64,000 nucleotides of DNA from Moorena producens 3L (GCF_000211815.1 NZ_GL890930.1:204860-268859), one strand, 5' to 3'. Shown: positions 25,617 to 34,613, numbered from the stretch's first letter. Made by a program: numbers and translations. The notes: a model not told the origin generated them from the letters alone.

Positions 25617-26138
25617 ATGACTCAAGAATTAATCGATCTCAGAATAAGTATCCTAGAGGGACGCTACGCAGATGCCTTAGCAATTGTAGATGAGTTGGAA
25701 CAGATGACTAAACGCGCAACTCTGCATCAGATTGAATCCTATTTAAACAAGGCATTGATTAACTTGATTAAAAACCAAGTAGAGGAGCGTTTGGCAAATT
25801 CTTGGGCAGCTTCAATTCGTGATTTCATTCGGGAAATCCAAAAACTGAATCTCAAAGATAACCAAAAATCCTATACTATCAATGCTGATCAATGGCAGTC
25901 ATTGATTGACAATGAACTGGAGGCAGCAATTTCCACGGCGAGTGTGGAGGTTCTCAATGGTGCCTATACTCCAGCTCAACTTTCAAAACTAGTAGATAGA
26001 GCTCAGCTCAGGCAAACAACTCAAGATTTGCTGGCTTTGACATACCTCCATTCAAAAAAGGATTTACCTTTATTTATTAATGACTATTTAACTCAATTAC
26101 CAGGAGGTTCTTATTGGAACCAAGATATACAACGATAA
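25617..26138 (+). CDS. DUF29-like protein
   Basis: A 173-residue soluble helical protein. Residues 1-80 (TQELIDLRISILEGRYADALAIVDELEQMTK, then a helix ending NSWAASIRDFIREIQKL) fit the DUF29 layout: a start with an aspartate-rich helix, then a second helix with SW-x-x-SI. The C-terminal half is less clear. DUF29 proteins are common in cyanobacteria and have no established function. ATG at 25617 follows TGAGGACTGGGGT. The next intact gene is nearly 800 bp away, so no operon is evident. Confidence 0.6.
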   Translation: MTQELIDLRISILEGRYADALAIVDELEQMTKRATLHQIESYLNKALINLIKNQVEERLANSWAASIRDFIREIQKLNLKDNQKSYTINADQWQSLIDNELEAAISTASVEVLNGAYTPAQLSKLVDRAQLRQTTQDLLALTYLHSKKDLPLFINDYLTQLPGGSYWNQDIQR

Positions 26139-26289
26139 ATCGAGTTATTCACAATCGACAATACCTATGACTTCCCTTCCTTTCTTGATGCAGTCGCTCA
26201 TGGTTTTGGTTCTGTGTGAGGAACCTGCGTCCGCACCTTCTCAGCCCCGTGGAAACCACGGCAGTCGCTCATGGTTTGAAGTTACCGTA

Positions 26290-26515
26290 AGACAGGGGAG
26301 CCTTAATCAATAAGTTTTAACCCTTTTTTGCATAACCTACCAACCATAAAGGCTCCCCTGTCTAAGGTTTCGTCTCCGGGGGGGACCACGGCAGTCGCTC
26401 ATGGGGGAAACCCCCGCATGAAGGCGCTGCCTCCCCAAGACCGCGCTGCCTCCCCAAGACCGCTTAGGTGCCCTTGACCCGTAATTTAATTCGCCACGGG
26501 TCGCACCTCTGCATC
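26290..26515. repeat. hairpin element copy plus GATGCAG-type repeat
   Basis: 26290-26363 carries the 15-bp ends AGACAGGGGAGCCTT/AAGGCTCCCCTGTCT around the CAATAAGTTTTAACC core, the intact relative of the split copy at 12511-13226. 26377-26515 is a string of CAGTCGCTCATGGGG, AACCCCC and AAGACCGC words that belong to the repeat family also found inside coaE. Confidence 0.75.
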
Positions 26516-26793
26516 GCTACACCAACAAGTTACAAGGGTTTGATCTGGTTGGTGATCACTACAAACCCGCAGTGCTAAATCAGGGCAGGTTACTGATGCC
26601 GGAGTTGGGATTAAGTTTAGGTTTGTGGCGTGGCAGTTTTCGCGATATCCCTCGATTATGGTTACGCTGGATAACCCTTAAGGGGAATTTGATTCCTCTA
26701 GCAAGCGAGGAGTTGGCACAAGCTAAGCAACGAGCAGAACGTTTGGCGGCGCGACTGCGTGAGTTAGGTATTAATCTAGACCAATTGGATTAA
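26515..26793 (+). pseudogene. C-terminal fragment of a Uma2-family gene
   Basis: The frame open from about 26515 reads YTNKLQGFDLVGDHYKPAV then LNQGRLLMPELGLSLGLWRG, a Trp-rich stretch, and a coiled-coil end (AKQRAERLAARLRELGINLDQLD). This is the tail of a Uma2-type protein after the nuclease core. The core itself is absent and repeats occupy the place where it should be. A GTG at 26572 could start a 73-residue product but this is probably a remnant. Confidence 0.7.
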
Positions 26794-26924
26794 GTTGCTG
26801 TCTTAATGCAGTCGCGAATCGGAGAAACCCCTACAGGTCGGCGCTGCATTGCTGTTAAGGATTTGTGCGAACGCGCCCCGCGTGGCCTACGGCCAATCGC
26901 ATTTTCACAACAATCACTGCATCA

Positions 26925-27581
26925 ATGGCCAGTACTTTTAGTTCAGATGAGGATTCACCTGTCAAAACTACCCAGAGAATTGTCTTACAAAACGTCAGTT
27001 GGCAGACGTACAAGGCGCTATTGGCAGACTTAGGAGATCATCGAGCCTCGCGTCTTGCCTATGCTCAAGGAATGCTAGAAATCACGATGCCCTCAGATCG
27101 CCATGAGACATACAAGCAGCTGCTAGAACGGATGGTGAATACCTTAACCGAAGAACTTAATCTTCGGGTCAAAGGGTTTGCTTCTACAACCCTGAATCGG
27201 GAGGATTTAGAGCATGGTGCAGAACCTGACTCTTGCTACTACATCGGCAATGTTGACTGTATTCAAGGCAGGACAGTAGATTTAGCCAATGATCCTCCAC
27301 CAGACTTGGTGATTGAAGTCGATATTACCAGTTCATCCAGTCGGCGATTTGGGATTTACAAGCAGATAGGAGTGCCTGAAGTTTGGCGTTATATAGGACA
27401 AACTGTAGAAATTTACCGGCTGCAAAATGGAGAATATGTTCGTTGTCAGGACAATTTCACCTTTGAGATTCTCTCTGTAGAGATTATCAATCAGTTTTTG
27501 CAGCAGGCAGAAACCCAGGATGACACTACCATGATTTTAGCTTGGCGTAAATGGGTGAGGGAAAATCTACCAGAAGATTAA
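26925..27581 (+). CDS. Uma2-family (DUF820) PD-(D/E)XK-fold protein
   Basis: A 218-residue protein counting from the ATG at 26925; the frame extends further up but through CGCGTGGCC repeat sequence. Core: WQTYKALLADLGDHRASRLAYAQGMLEI, then HETYKQLLERMV, then EPDSCYYIGN, then PPDLVIEVDITSSS and KQIGVPEVWRY. The Asp and the E-x-D in place of the usual E-x-K, followed by the GVPEVWR helix, are Uma2 features. Cyanobacteria carry dozens of these; they are thought to be nuclease-fold proteins, perhaps spread with mobile DNA. It is the only intact one of three in 24.7-27.6 kb. Confidence 0.85.
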   Translation: MASTFSSDEDSPVKTTQRIVLQNVSWQTYKALLADLGDHRASRLAYAQGMLEITMPSDRHETYKQLLERMVNTLTEELNLRVKGFASTTLNREDLEHGAEPDSCYYIGNVDCIQGRTVDLANDPPPDLVIEVDITSSSSRRFGIYKQIGVPEVWRYIGQTVEIYRLQNGEYVRCQDNFTFEILSVEIINQFLQQAETQDDTTMILAWRKWVRENLPED

Positions 27582-27606
27582 CGTTGCGGCTTAAGTATTT
27601 GCTTTT

Positions 27607-27813
27607 AAGGCATTGCTGAATAGAGTATTCAGCAACGCCTTAATGAGGATTATTAAGGCGTTGCAACCTAAACTTATCCTGGAATTTATACAGACTGAGA
27701 TTTCTAGCTTAGATTAGGGACTTGCGTCTAAAAAAAATCCCCATTAAAGTAGGGTGGGCCAAGTAATCTAATCTAGAATACTCAAAAAAACAAACTGTTT
27801 TTGCCCACCCTAC
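27607..27813. repeat. two hairpin repeats after the Uma2 gene
   Basis: 27607-27641: AAGGCATTGCTGAATA pairs with TATTCAGCAACGCCTT over 16 bp with one mismatch, 25 bp after the Uma2 stop. 27750-27813: TAGGGTGGGC pairs with GCCCACCCTA; the same arms make the tandem copies at 44950-45198. ATTTCTAGCTTAGATTA is directly repeated on both sides of the second hairpin. Confidence 0.75.
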
Positions 27814-27915
27814 AAGCTGATATTTCTAGCTTAGATTACAAGAGCCATACTAGTTATTAAGATAAAGCACGATTAGCGCGCTCTGGCTCATGGCGTAATC
27901 AACCGTTGGTGGAGA

Positions 27916-28080
27916 TCAAGACTCTTTGTCCCATTCAACATCTTCTTTCTTTGCCTCGGTAACAGCACGTTCTAGAAGGTAAGCAGCAAGGTTCGATAGA
28001 GGGCGTCCATCGTAATCAGCCCATCGCTGTAAATCGTCTGCAATCCGGTCTGGTAAGGTTACTTGTATACGTTTGCTCAT
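27916..28080 (-). CDS. small ribbon-helix-helix protein (CopG-like)
   Basis: A 54-residue protein, MSKRIQVTLPDRIADDL then QRWADYDGRPLSNLAAYLLE and an acidic tail. The start is a beta strand (RIQVTLPD) followed by two helices, which is the ribbon-helix-helix layout of CopG/Arc-type DNA-binding proteins and many antitoxins. The ATG (28078-28080) follows AGAGATT in gene sense. No toxin gene lies downstream on the same strand; the divergent gene at 28197 has a possible HTH. It probably represses its own promoter, which would lie in the 116-bp gap. Confidence 0.8.
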   Translation of the reverse strand: MSKRIQVTLPDRIADDLQRWADYDGRPLSNLAAYLLERAVTEAKKEDVEWDKES

Positions 28081-28196
28081 AATCTCTATTATAAGTTCAA
28101 CTGTTATTTGATGTCAAAATTTACCTGATTTGTACTTAAAATGTATTTTTTGATACATAAAAGTATAATATTGATGTAATTACCAGCAAGTTTCCT

Positions 28197-29189
28197 ATGG
28201 TAGAAACAGTTAGAGAAAAAAGCGATCAGCCTCCTACCTATCAGCAAGCCTTAGACGAATTCGGCATCACACAACTGTTGTCCCATTTGAAGCACTACGG
28301 CGATGCCGACTTCAATGCAGAGTCAATGGATATAGAAGAACCAGAACTAAAAACTCTAGCTACCGTCCTCATCCAGCACCTAACTCAGAATCTGACCGGA
28401 AAACTGATAGCCAGTTATTTAAATACCATCCGCGAGGTCGAATCAGATATAGTGTTTGACCCCATTAAAACAGAAATCGCGCCACCATCAATAGACCCCC
28501 CAGCTACTTGGAACCCTAAAGCAACACCCCGTTATCAAACAGGCTCACCCATTAGGTGGCGACCTCTAAACGGTCAAATGGACTGGGGTGTTGTGATTGG
28601 ATTCTTCTACGCCTACGCCAGGCATCAATGCCAATGGGCAATTTGCTACCTGATCTGGCTTGACAAAGACTCCCCTAGTGCAGCTTGGATCGTTGCTGAC
28701 ACCGCTTGGGAAGAAGACATTGAACCTCGGCATCCTAAGCGTACGGTAACAACCAACTATCAAGATTCCTATTCTTGGACTTGCACTGAGGCTCTTGGCC
28801 CTAGAAATTATTTGAAATCCCCCAATGTGCTACGAACTCCCTCTGGGAGATACCGTTTCGATGATCAATATAGAACCCCTCCCCGGACTCTAACTCAACG
28901 AGAGCAAGATCTAATTGAACTCTACAGCAACTGCCAACTGGGTATGACTCCTAGACAATTCTATCATAAATGGGATGTGAATTACGAACAAATCGCTAGT
29001 ATCTGCTCTCGCTCAACTGCCACCGTTCAGCGCTGGTTTTCCAGCGGTCACAACTATCGCCGCCCCCAGCCAATTGATTTGCGCCATCTTGCCCTGATGG
29101 ATTTTCTCTTGGAGCATTTTGAGGAGATTCCCCAGGTAATTAGGAATTTGCTATGTCCTGATCATCAACAGCAAATTGGGGATGGGTAA
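28197..29189 (+). CDS. unknown protein with C-terminal helix-turn-helix region
   Basis: A 330-residue soluble protein I do not recognise. Residues 1-90 are helical and acidic, 115-200 hold a Trp-rich segment (SPIRWRPLNGQMDWGVVIGFFYAYARHQCQWAICYLIWL), and 235-295 read REQDLIELYSNCQLGMTPRQFYHKW then YEQIASICSRSTATVQRWFSSG, which looks like a helix-turn-helix (IASICSRSTATVQRWF). The end is helical. It may be a DNA-binding regulator or a cyanobacterial conserved protein of another kind. It is divergent from the ribbon-helix-helix gene at 27916-28080. Confidence 0.65.
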   Translation: MVETVREKSDQPPTYQQALDEFGITQLLSHLKHYGDADFNAESMDIEEPELKTLATVLIQHLTQNLTGKLIASYLNTIREVESDIVFDPIKTEIAPPSIDPPATWNPKATPRYQTGSPIRWRPLNGQMDWGVVIGFFYAYARHQCQWAICYLIWLDKDSPSAAWIVADTAWEEDIEPRHPKRTVTTNYQDSYSWTCTEALGPRNYLKSPNVLRTPSGRYRFDDQYRTPPRTLTQREQDLIELYSNCQLGMTPRQFYHKWDVNYEQIASICSRSTATVQRWFSSGHNYRRPQPIDLRHLALMDFLLEHFEEIPQVIRNLLCPDHQQQIGDG

Positions 29190-30040
29190 TGGGTAATGGC
29201 TAACAGATATAGCAGAAGTCAGAAGTCAGAAGTCAGAAGTCAGAAGTCAAACTCTTGCGCTTACAAAGGGTGTGAGACTAATGTCGATGTCCTAACTGCC
29301 CTGTCAGCCATGCAAAGCGCGAGTGGGGGAAACCACGCCAGTTGCTCATGGGGGGAACCCCCAAGACCGCACTGGCTCCCCAAGACCGCGCTGCATCGCT
29401 GGCGACTGCTATAACAAAAGTTTTTTTATTAAAATCGGCAATTTGGCAACACAGCATTCTACTGTAGCTGCTTTTATAGATAGGGTGCAACATTTAACCT
29501 GTACAAACCTACTCACAAGCAGATAGGACGATGGTATAGCATTAGTTAAAACTAATGGTTGTTGCCGACAAAGCAATGCCAAAAGCATTGCGCTAATTTT
29601 CTTAATGGAGGCTCTGCTGCCTACTCTCAAACCGCACTGTAACTTCACTCAGTCCATTATTTTACGTCGCTTAACTTACGACCAGCTGTTTTAGCTTTTA
29701 GTTCTTCGTTGGGCGGTAGTGTTCCGAAGTTAAACAAGTTACTAACTTATTTGATTATAAAACAGTGGATAATGTTTGACAAGGTTTAGAGAGCTATAAG
29801 GCCAATAGTTGCACCTCGGAGGGTTGGACATCTATACAAGCATATCAACTGCAAGCAGACTATTTAGGTGATCTAACCGTGGTCAGATCACCCTAGAAAG
29901 TAGAGGCGCTAAAAGCACTGTCTTGAAGCGTTCAACTGCTTAAGGATCTAACGGCTATAACTGTAGTTTTATAACTGTAGGTATTAGTCAAAAAGATTTA
30001 ATCTATTTATCAGTTTTATCAGAATAATAAATCAAACATC
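29190..30040. other. gene-free stretch with repeats and hairpins
   Basis: 29210-29248 is a run of AGAAGTC heptamers. 29311-29400 is a copy of the GATGCAG-type repeat (AGTGGGGGAAACCACGCC to CCGCGCTGCATCGC). 29867-29892 is a perfect 8-bp hairpin (GGTGATCT/AGATCACC) without a T-run. Frames here are short and lack motifs. Confidence 0.6.
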
Positions 30041-30055
30041 ATGGAGCAGGGTGTT

Positions 30056-30271
30056 ATGACCTACCGCGATCGACTAAGCCCATGGTGTATTATCAAGCCA
30101 CTTCCTAAAATGCAGCGAATTATTGTCGCTCGCTTTCGTCGCCGAACTGACGCTGAGGCTCATCTACAAGTTCTGCGCAGACTGATGCCTGACATGAAAT
30201 ATATACTCATTTTTGACCGAGACCCGGAGCAAGAGGAAATTAATACACTAAGCGCTAAATTAACAGTATAA
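30056..30271 (+). CDS. small conserved protein, paralogue of the gene at 39056-39247
   Basis: A 71-residue protein counting from the ATG at 30056; an ATG at 30041 adds five residues and cannot be excluded. The core LSPWCIIKPLPKMQRIIVARF, then DAEAHLQVLRRLMPDMKYILIFD, aligns without gaps to LYPWVLVRLLPPMPPLVFARF, then DAKSYVQALKRLMPDAKFLIFLD of the protein at 39056. Basic, soluble, possibly a ferredoxin-like alpha/beta fold. Function unknown. A short GTAAGC/GCTTAC element begins 13 bp after the stop. Confidence 0.7.
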   Translation: MTYRDRLSPWCIIKPLPKMQRIIVARFRRRTDAEAHLQVLRRLMPDMKYILIFDRDPEQEEINTLSAKLTV

Positions 30272-30283
30272 TAAACAATACAG

Positions 30284-30329
30284 GTAAGCTATCAGCGAAC
30301 AGCGATTAGCGCTACGCGCATATGCTTAC
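30284..30329. repeat. short GTAAGC...GCTTAC element
   Basis: GTAAGCTATCAGC at the left and ATATGCTTAC at the right with one CAGCGATTAGCGCTACGCG segment between. It is a minimal version of the capped heptamer elements and, like them, sits just after a stop codon. Confidence 0.65.
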
Positions 30330-30433
30330 GAATACAGTCGGATCCCTTGTAGGAGCTTTTAGTGATCAACTTAACCTCTAGCTCAGGTTTTTTTGGAATA
30401 GGATTTAACTGTAGTTAACTCAATAGTATAGCC

Positions 30434-31249
30434 TTGACGCATCGGTTTGGTTGGTCTTTAGAAGAGCGAGATCCAGAAGTAATTAAATCCTATCTGCCCC
30501 AGTGGGAATGGTTTTATCGCTACTACTTTCGGGTGAAAACTGATGGCTGGCAGCACATTCCGGACAGTAAGGTGCTGTTGGTTGGTTCCCACAATGGTGG
30601 ATTAGCTTCCCCTGATATGGTGATGATGATGTATGACTGGTTTCGCCGCTTTGGCACCCAGCGTCCAGTTTATGGTCTGATGCATTCCAATGCCTGGCAC
30701 ATTTATCCAGCCCTGGCGCAGCTAGCGGCAAAGATGGGGGCAATCATGGCTCATCCCCAAATGGCGATCGCTGCTTTTCGTAAGGGAGCTAGTGTCTTAG
30801 TCTATCCAGGGGGTGCCCAAGATGTGTTCCGTCCCCATAGCCAGCGTCATCAAATTCAATTGGCTGGACGTAAGGGCTTTATTAAACTGGCACTACGAGA
30901 AAAGGTTCCCATTGTTCCGATTATATCCAACGGTGCCCATGATACCCTGATTGTCTTAGGTGACTGCTATGAACAGGCACGACAACTAAACGAGTTGGGG
31001 ATGCCCTGGTTATTTGGTCTTGACCCACAAGTTTTCCCAATTTATCTCGGTTTGCCTTGGGGATTGGGGATTGGTCCTCTACCCAATATACCCTTGCCCA
31101 TACCTATTACAACTCGTGTTTGCCCTCCGATTGTTTTTGAGCGTTATGGTCGTGTTGCTGCTCGCGATCAAGATTATGTTAATGCTTGTTACCAGCAAGT
31201 TTCTAATCAAATGCAATCGGAGCTAAATCGTTTGGTTGCTGGATTATGA
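30434..31249 (+). CDS. DGAT/PlsC-type acyltransferase
   Basis: A 271-residue acyltransferase with the catalytic block GSHNGGLASPD, in which the usual H-x4-D is present with an inserted Asn-Gly-Gly, then the acceptor block VLVYPGGAQDVFRPH and the strand GFIKLALREKVPIVPIISNGAHDT. This order fits type-2 diacylglycerol acyltransferase-like proteins (DAGAT / PlsC superfamily), which move an acyl group to a glycerol, plastoquinol or other alcohol. It is membrane-associated by family rather than by clear helices. The start is TTG at 30434 because no ATG fits before the conserved WSLEERDPEVI segment; an ATG inside would cut the domain. Confidence 0.8.
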   Translation: MTHRFGWSLEERDPEVIKSYLPQWEWFYRYYFRVKTDGWQHIPDSKVLLVGSHNGGLASPDMVMMMYDWFRRFGTQRPVYGLMHSNAWHIYPALAQLAAKMGAIMAHPQMAIAAFRKGASVLVYPGGAQDVFRPHSQRHQIQLAGRKGFIKLALREKVPIVPIISNGAHDTLIVLGDCYEQARQLNELGMPWLFGLDPQVFPIYLGLPWGLGIGPLPNIPLPIPITTRVCPPIVFERYGRVAARDQDYVNACYQQVSNQMQSELNRLVAGL

Positions 31250-31417
31250 GTAACTGTTCCAATTTTAGGGTTTAATGAGCATAGCATTTAAATTTTAGAG
31301 ATTGGATTTTTGATTTAATGCTCCCTACAGGAAGCCTTATACCTAATCCAACGTTGTTAATGGTCAATTCTTTCCTTGAATTACCTAGCAACTAGTATTA
31401 GTCCTAGGGAGCATTAA

Positions 31418-32026
31418 TCACTCGGTGACTCTTGCTTGGTAGTTATCCCGGCAAACCCTCAAAATTTCCTGGTCACTATCACTAATAGAACTAATTGCTT
31501 GATATCCTTCTAGTCCAACGTGGTAAGGATAAGTAATAGCGCTATAGCGATGGTCAAGGCTTAGCCGTTCACCAACTATAGCAATGGGTGAGCGCTGTTC
31601 ACGGGAAATGGTATGGGACAAAGCGGTTTGGTTGTAGGGATCAATAACCGTCAAATTCATTTGTTTTGAATCTAGGGTGCCGTAAAAACAGCTATACTCT
31701 GACTGAGGCATATATACCGCACCAAGCACCTTGCCCTGATTCGCTTCAAATACTAGATATTCTTGACCAATCTGTCCTGGTTGTGAGGATTCACCATAGA
31801 GGTAGATGCCATCATCAGGCATTGATGCATTTGGATTCGTTGCTTGAGTGTACGCTCTACCTGTAGTATCAATGGCTTGATCTGGCCGTTGAGGTGCTGC
31901 TGTTGCTATAGTTGATGAGGTAGTTACCAATCCTATCGTTAGCAATAGCCTTGTCAGGGGTAGTTTTCTAAGATTTAGCAGTTGACGTGCTGACAAGAAC
32001 GATCCAGTTAATTGGTTAAGCATCAT
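31418..32026 (-). CDS. exported protein of unknown function
   Basis: A 202-residue protein counting from the tandem ATG at 32021-32026, which has AAGGGGGTAAG just upstream in gene sense; a longer frame to 32113 lacks such a site. Residues about 14-45 hold a basic stretch then a hydrophobic signal segment (LLLTIGLVTTSSTIATAAP). The mature part contains YLYGESSQPGQIGQEYLVFEA and GAVYMPQSEYSCFYGTL, a beta-rich pattern that I recall in conserved cyanobacterial secreted proteins without known role. Confidence 0.7.
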   Translation of the reverse strand: MMLNQLTGSFLSARQLLNLRKLPLTRLLLTIGLVTTSSTIATAAPQRPDQAIDTTGRAYTQATNPNASMPDDGIYLYGESSQPGQIGQEYLVFEANQGKVLGAVYMPQSEYSCFYGTLDSKQMNLTVIDPYNQTALSHTISREQRSPIAIVGERLSLDHRYSAITYPYHVGLEGYQAISSISDSDQEILRVCRDNYQARVTE

Positions 32027-32207
32027 ACTTACCCCCTTTGAAAAAAAAACTGTAAGACACCCTAAGCAAAAATTCTGAGAGTTTAGACCATCAATTGATG
32101 AAGCCATAATCAATCAGAAAAAGTTAATTTTTCCTAAACCAGAGTTATGTTGACTCTTAAGGTTATAAACCTATTTAAGCCTAAACTATGCTTTGGTTTG
32201 TTCCTTT

Positions 32208-32327
32208 GTTGATCGGTTTATCAACTGTCACAGTTGGCGCTGGTCATAGCCTGAAATTTTGCTGAAGCTTGACTATCAGCTTTCACCCAGCTATTGGTTG
32301 ACCCTTGCTCAAGCAATAGCTGGGTGA
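32208..32327. other. strongly structured intergenic DNA
   Basis: Three successive hairpins: GTTGA/TCAAC (32208-32225), CAACTG/CAGTTG (32222-32236, overlapping the first) and TCACCCAGCTATTG/CAATAGCTGGGTGA (32283-32327), the last followed by CCTTTTG. The overlap of the first two would let them form in the alternative. Could be the end of a small RNA or an attenuator; no gene found. Confidence 0.4.
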
Positions 32328-32575
32328 CCTTTTGCTGAAATAGGTGAGTCCAGACTCATCTTTTATTCAACCCTTGGAATAATTTTTCGTCCAGGTTAAC
32401 TTAGAAATTGCTTCTTAAATGGCTCTCCCAGGTTTTTTTACCTCCTCACTCTCCCGTTTTGATGTGAAAATTTTGTGAACTTATCGGTGAACTTATACAG
32501 TGATGTCAATTTTGCTCTGACTATAGAAATACTCCAAAGGTCAGAACAGAGATTTCGGTGTTTTTTACATTTCTT

Positions 32576-32613
32576 TACAAAAAAATAAGTGGTAACCGTT
32601 TCTGGCTACCACT
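32576..32613 (-). terminator. Rho-independent terminator of the sigma factor gene
   Basis: In gene sense AGTGGTAGCC and GGTTACCACT form a stem with one mismatch, followed by a T-rich tract. It begins 28 bp after the stop codon. Confidence 0.8.
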
Positions 32614-32640
32614 CATGCTTGGAAGACAGTCAACCATTAG

Positions 32641-33642
32641 CTAGCTAGCGATGTACTCCCGGAAATTAGCATGGCGACGCCGTAGCTGTGCTAAGGCTTG
32701 ATGTTCTAACTGGCGTACCCGTTCACGACTGAGGTTAAGTCGCTTACCAACTTTAGCCAGAGACAGCTCTTTGCCATCCTCTAACCCAAAGCGTAGCGCT
32801 AGCACTTCCCGCTGTTGGGGGGTAAGTTCTGCTAACAGCAGATTTAGGTCTTGCCGCAAGGACTCCTGAGTGGTGTAGTTAACCGGTGTTAGACCATCAT
32901 CTTCTAGCAGCTCAGACAGCTCTGTGTCTTGGTTATCTCCGACCCGAACGTCAAGAGAGATGGGCTGACGAGCAATGCTCAAATATTCCCTAATCTGAGC
33001 TGGTTCTAAATCCAACTCTTTAGCAATCTCGGTGGGAGTAGCATTGCGACCTAGGGTCTGGGATAGTTCCCGTTGTACTTTCTTAATTTTGTTGAGCTTT
33101 TCGGTAATGTGGATAGGCAGCCGAATTGCACGAGCTTGCTGAGCGATCGCACGGGTAATCGCTTGCCGAATCCACCAATAGGCGTAGGTGGAAAACTTGT
33201 AGCCCCTGGTTGGGTCAAATTTCTCAACCCCTCGCTCTAAGCCCAAGGTACCTTCCTGGATCAAGTCCAAGAATTCCATGTTGCGCTTTTGATATTTCTT
33301 AGCGATCGCTACTACTAGGCGCAGATTCGCTTCAATCATCTTGCGCTTGGCACGAGTACCTTGGTCTATGGCTTTTTTCAGTTCTGCTTCGCTCTTATTA
33401 ACGTACGAAGCCCACTCTTCAGTTGTCGGTTCGCGCTCTAGCTCCTGTGCCAAGGTGGCTTTTTCCCCTAAGAGTGCCATCATTTGCTGCACTTGCTTAC
33501 CATAAACAATTTCTTGCTCATGGGTCAGCAGAGGTACGCGACCGATCTCATGAAGATAGGTACGAACCATATCTGCTGAGAAGGTAGGCTTGGTCGGCTT
33601 GGTCGGCTTGGTAGTTTTGGTTTTGGTTTTAGAAGTGGGCAT
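32641..33642 (-). CDS. group-2 RNA polymerase sigma factor (sigma-70 family)
   Basis: A 333-residue sigma-70 factor. Region 1.2 is at 23-53 (DMVRTYLHEIGRVPLL), region 2 at 105-172 (the RPODR-like core FLDLIQEGTLGLERGVEKFDPTRGYKFSTYAYWWIRQAI), region 3 at 180-255 and region 4.2 at 270-325 with the HTH LSLAKVGKRLNLSRERVRQLE. Region 1.1 is short, so this is a non-essential group-2 factor, similar to SigB/SigC/SigD. It directs RNA polymerase to alternative promoters, often under nutrient or light stress. The N-terminus is a run of Lys-Thr-Pro repeats (KTKTTKPTKPTKPT). I cannot say which Sig gene it is. Confidence 0.95.
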   Translation of the reverse strand: MPTSKTKTKTTKPTKPTKPTFSADMVRTYLHEIGRVPLLTHEQEIVYGKQVQQMMALLGEKATLAQELEREPTTEEWASYVNKSEAELKKAIDQGTRAKRKMIEANLRLVVAIAKKYQKRNMEFLDLIQEGTLGLERGVEKFDPTRGYKFSTYAYWWIRQAITRAIAQQARAIRLPIHITEKLNKIKKVQRELSQTLGRNATPTEIAKELDLEPAQIREYLSIARQPISLDVRVGDNQDTELSELLEDDGLTPVNYTTQESLRQDLNLLLAELTPQQREVLALRFGLEDGKELSLAKVGKRLNLSRERVRQLEHQALAQLRRRHANFREYIAS

Positions 33643-34613
33643 GGGTGAGTGGTGACTCCAAAAACAAGCAGTATAGTAGATTCTGTTGCGGATGTTTACT
33701 CCATCAAGTAACTACAATCTCTTTCCCTTGAGATTATTGCGCCATGGATTGCCTTACATTTATTACAAGAGGTATTAACCACCTACCTCCTTCGTTAGAA
33801 AGAGATTTAAGGGTAACATTGACGCTCTATACTAAGTCAAGTTTTTCTAGGTTTTGTCTGGGGCTTTCCCCAGCTTAGGTACTCCTACAAGTTGACCAGG
33901 CTCTAAAGCTCATTACTCTTGAAGCGTGGGTGTTGTACCCGCCACCCAATCGAAGATGTGGGGTTGATGGATTCCAGTTTCATCTGCCGCTGCCCCCCTG
34001 TAGCTATATAAGTATCTATACTTGATATATACTTATATATAATATATAAGGTATTTACAGATTGGTCTTACACAGCGTCCGGAGGTTTGGCTGATCGAGC
34101 CTTACTCCTGTAGTAGTTTCCTACTAACCTGGCAGCAACCAGCCTCCCGCAGGTGGTTTGAGGTCTTTAGGTTAATCCCCTTTAGTAATGGTTAAATCAG
34201 ATTAATTCGAAGTCATTATGATTTCAACATAGCTCCATTGTATTACATATTTAGACCCCGGTAAAGGTGAAAAGGTTCAACAATTGTTTGCTTTGACGAA
34301 AAAATAGCAATATCATAGGGACAGAGTCAGTAGATTACATTGGTGGGACGACAGGACCTTGGTGGGGCTTAGGAGATTAAGCCTCAGGTACATCCTCCAT
34401 TAAAATAATCACCCAATAATCAGGAAATAGATAGATACTCCAAAGTGAGATAACCGAACTGATAGGGGTCGTGATGTCTAGACACGCAGCATGAACTGCC
34501 ACTGGTAATTCAATAATTGGAAGTAATTGGTTGGAGTTGGCTAGGGGGAACTTAGCTAACTATAGAATTAAGAAAGATCCACATCCGACCAACTAGCGCT
34601 TAAAGAAAACACT
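33643..34613. other. 970-bp gene-free stretch with an AT-rich palindrome
   Basis: TATATAAGTAT (34005-34015) and ATACTTATATA (34029-34039) are perfect inverted repeats in a very AT-rich tract. CCCAATCGAAGATGTGGGG at about 33950 resembles an old IS605-type end but is too weak to call. No gene, tRNA or riboswitch recognised; the sigma factor promoter should be in the first 200 bp. Confidence 0.5.

Noticed and set aside
27900..28080. Toxin-antitoxin pair based on the ribbon-helix-helix gene
   Set aside because: No toxin gene (such as a RelE, VapC or MazF type) follows on the same strand; kept only as a regulator candidate.
33890..33990. IS605-type end (CCCAATCGAAGATGTGGGG followed by TACCCGCCACCC words) as a mobile-element or guide-RNA remnant
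   Set aside because: The stem is short and has mismatches, and no tnpB fragment or second end is nearby.
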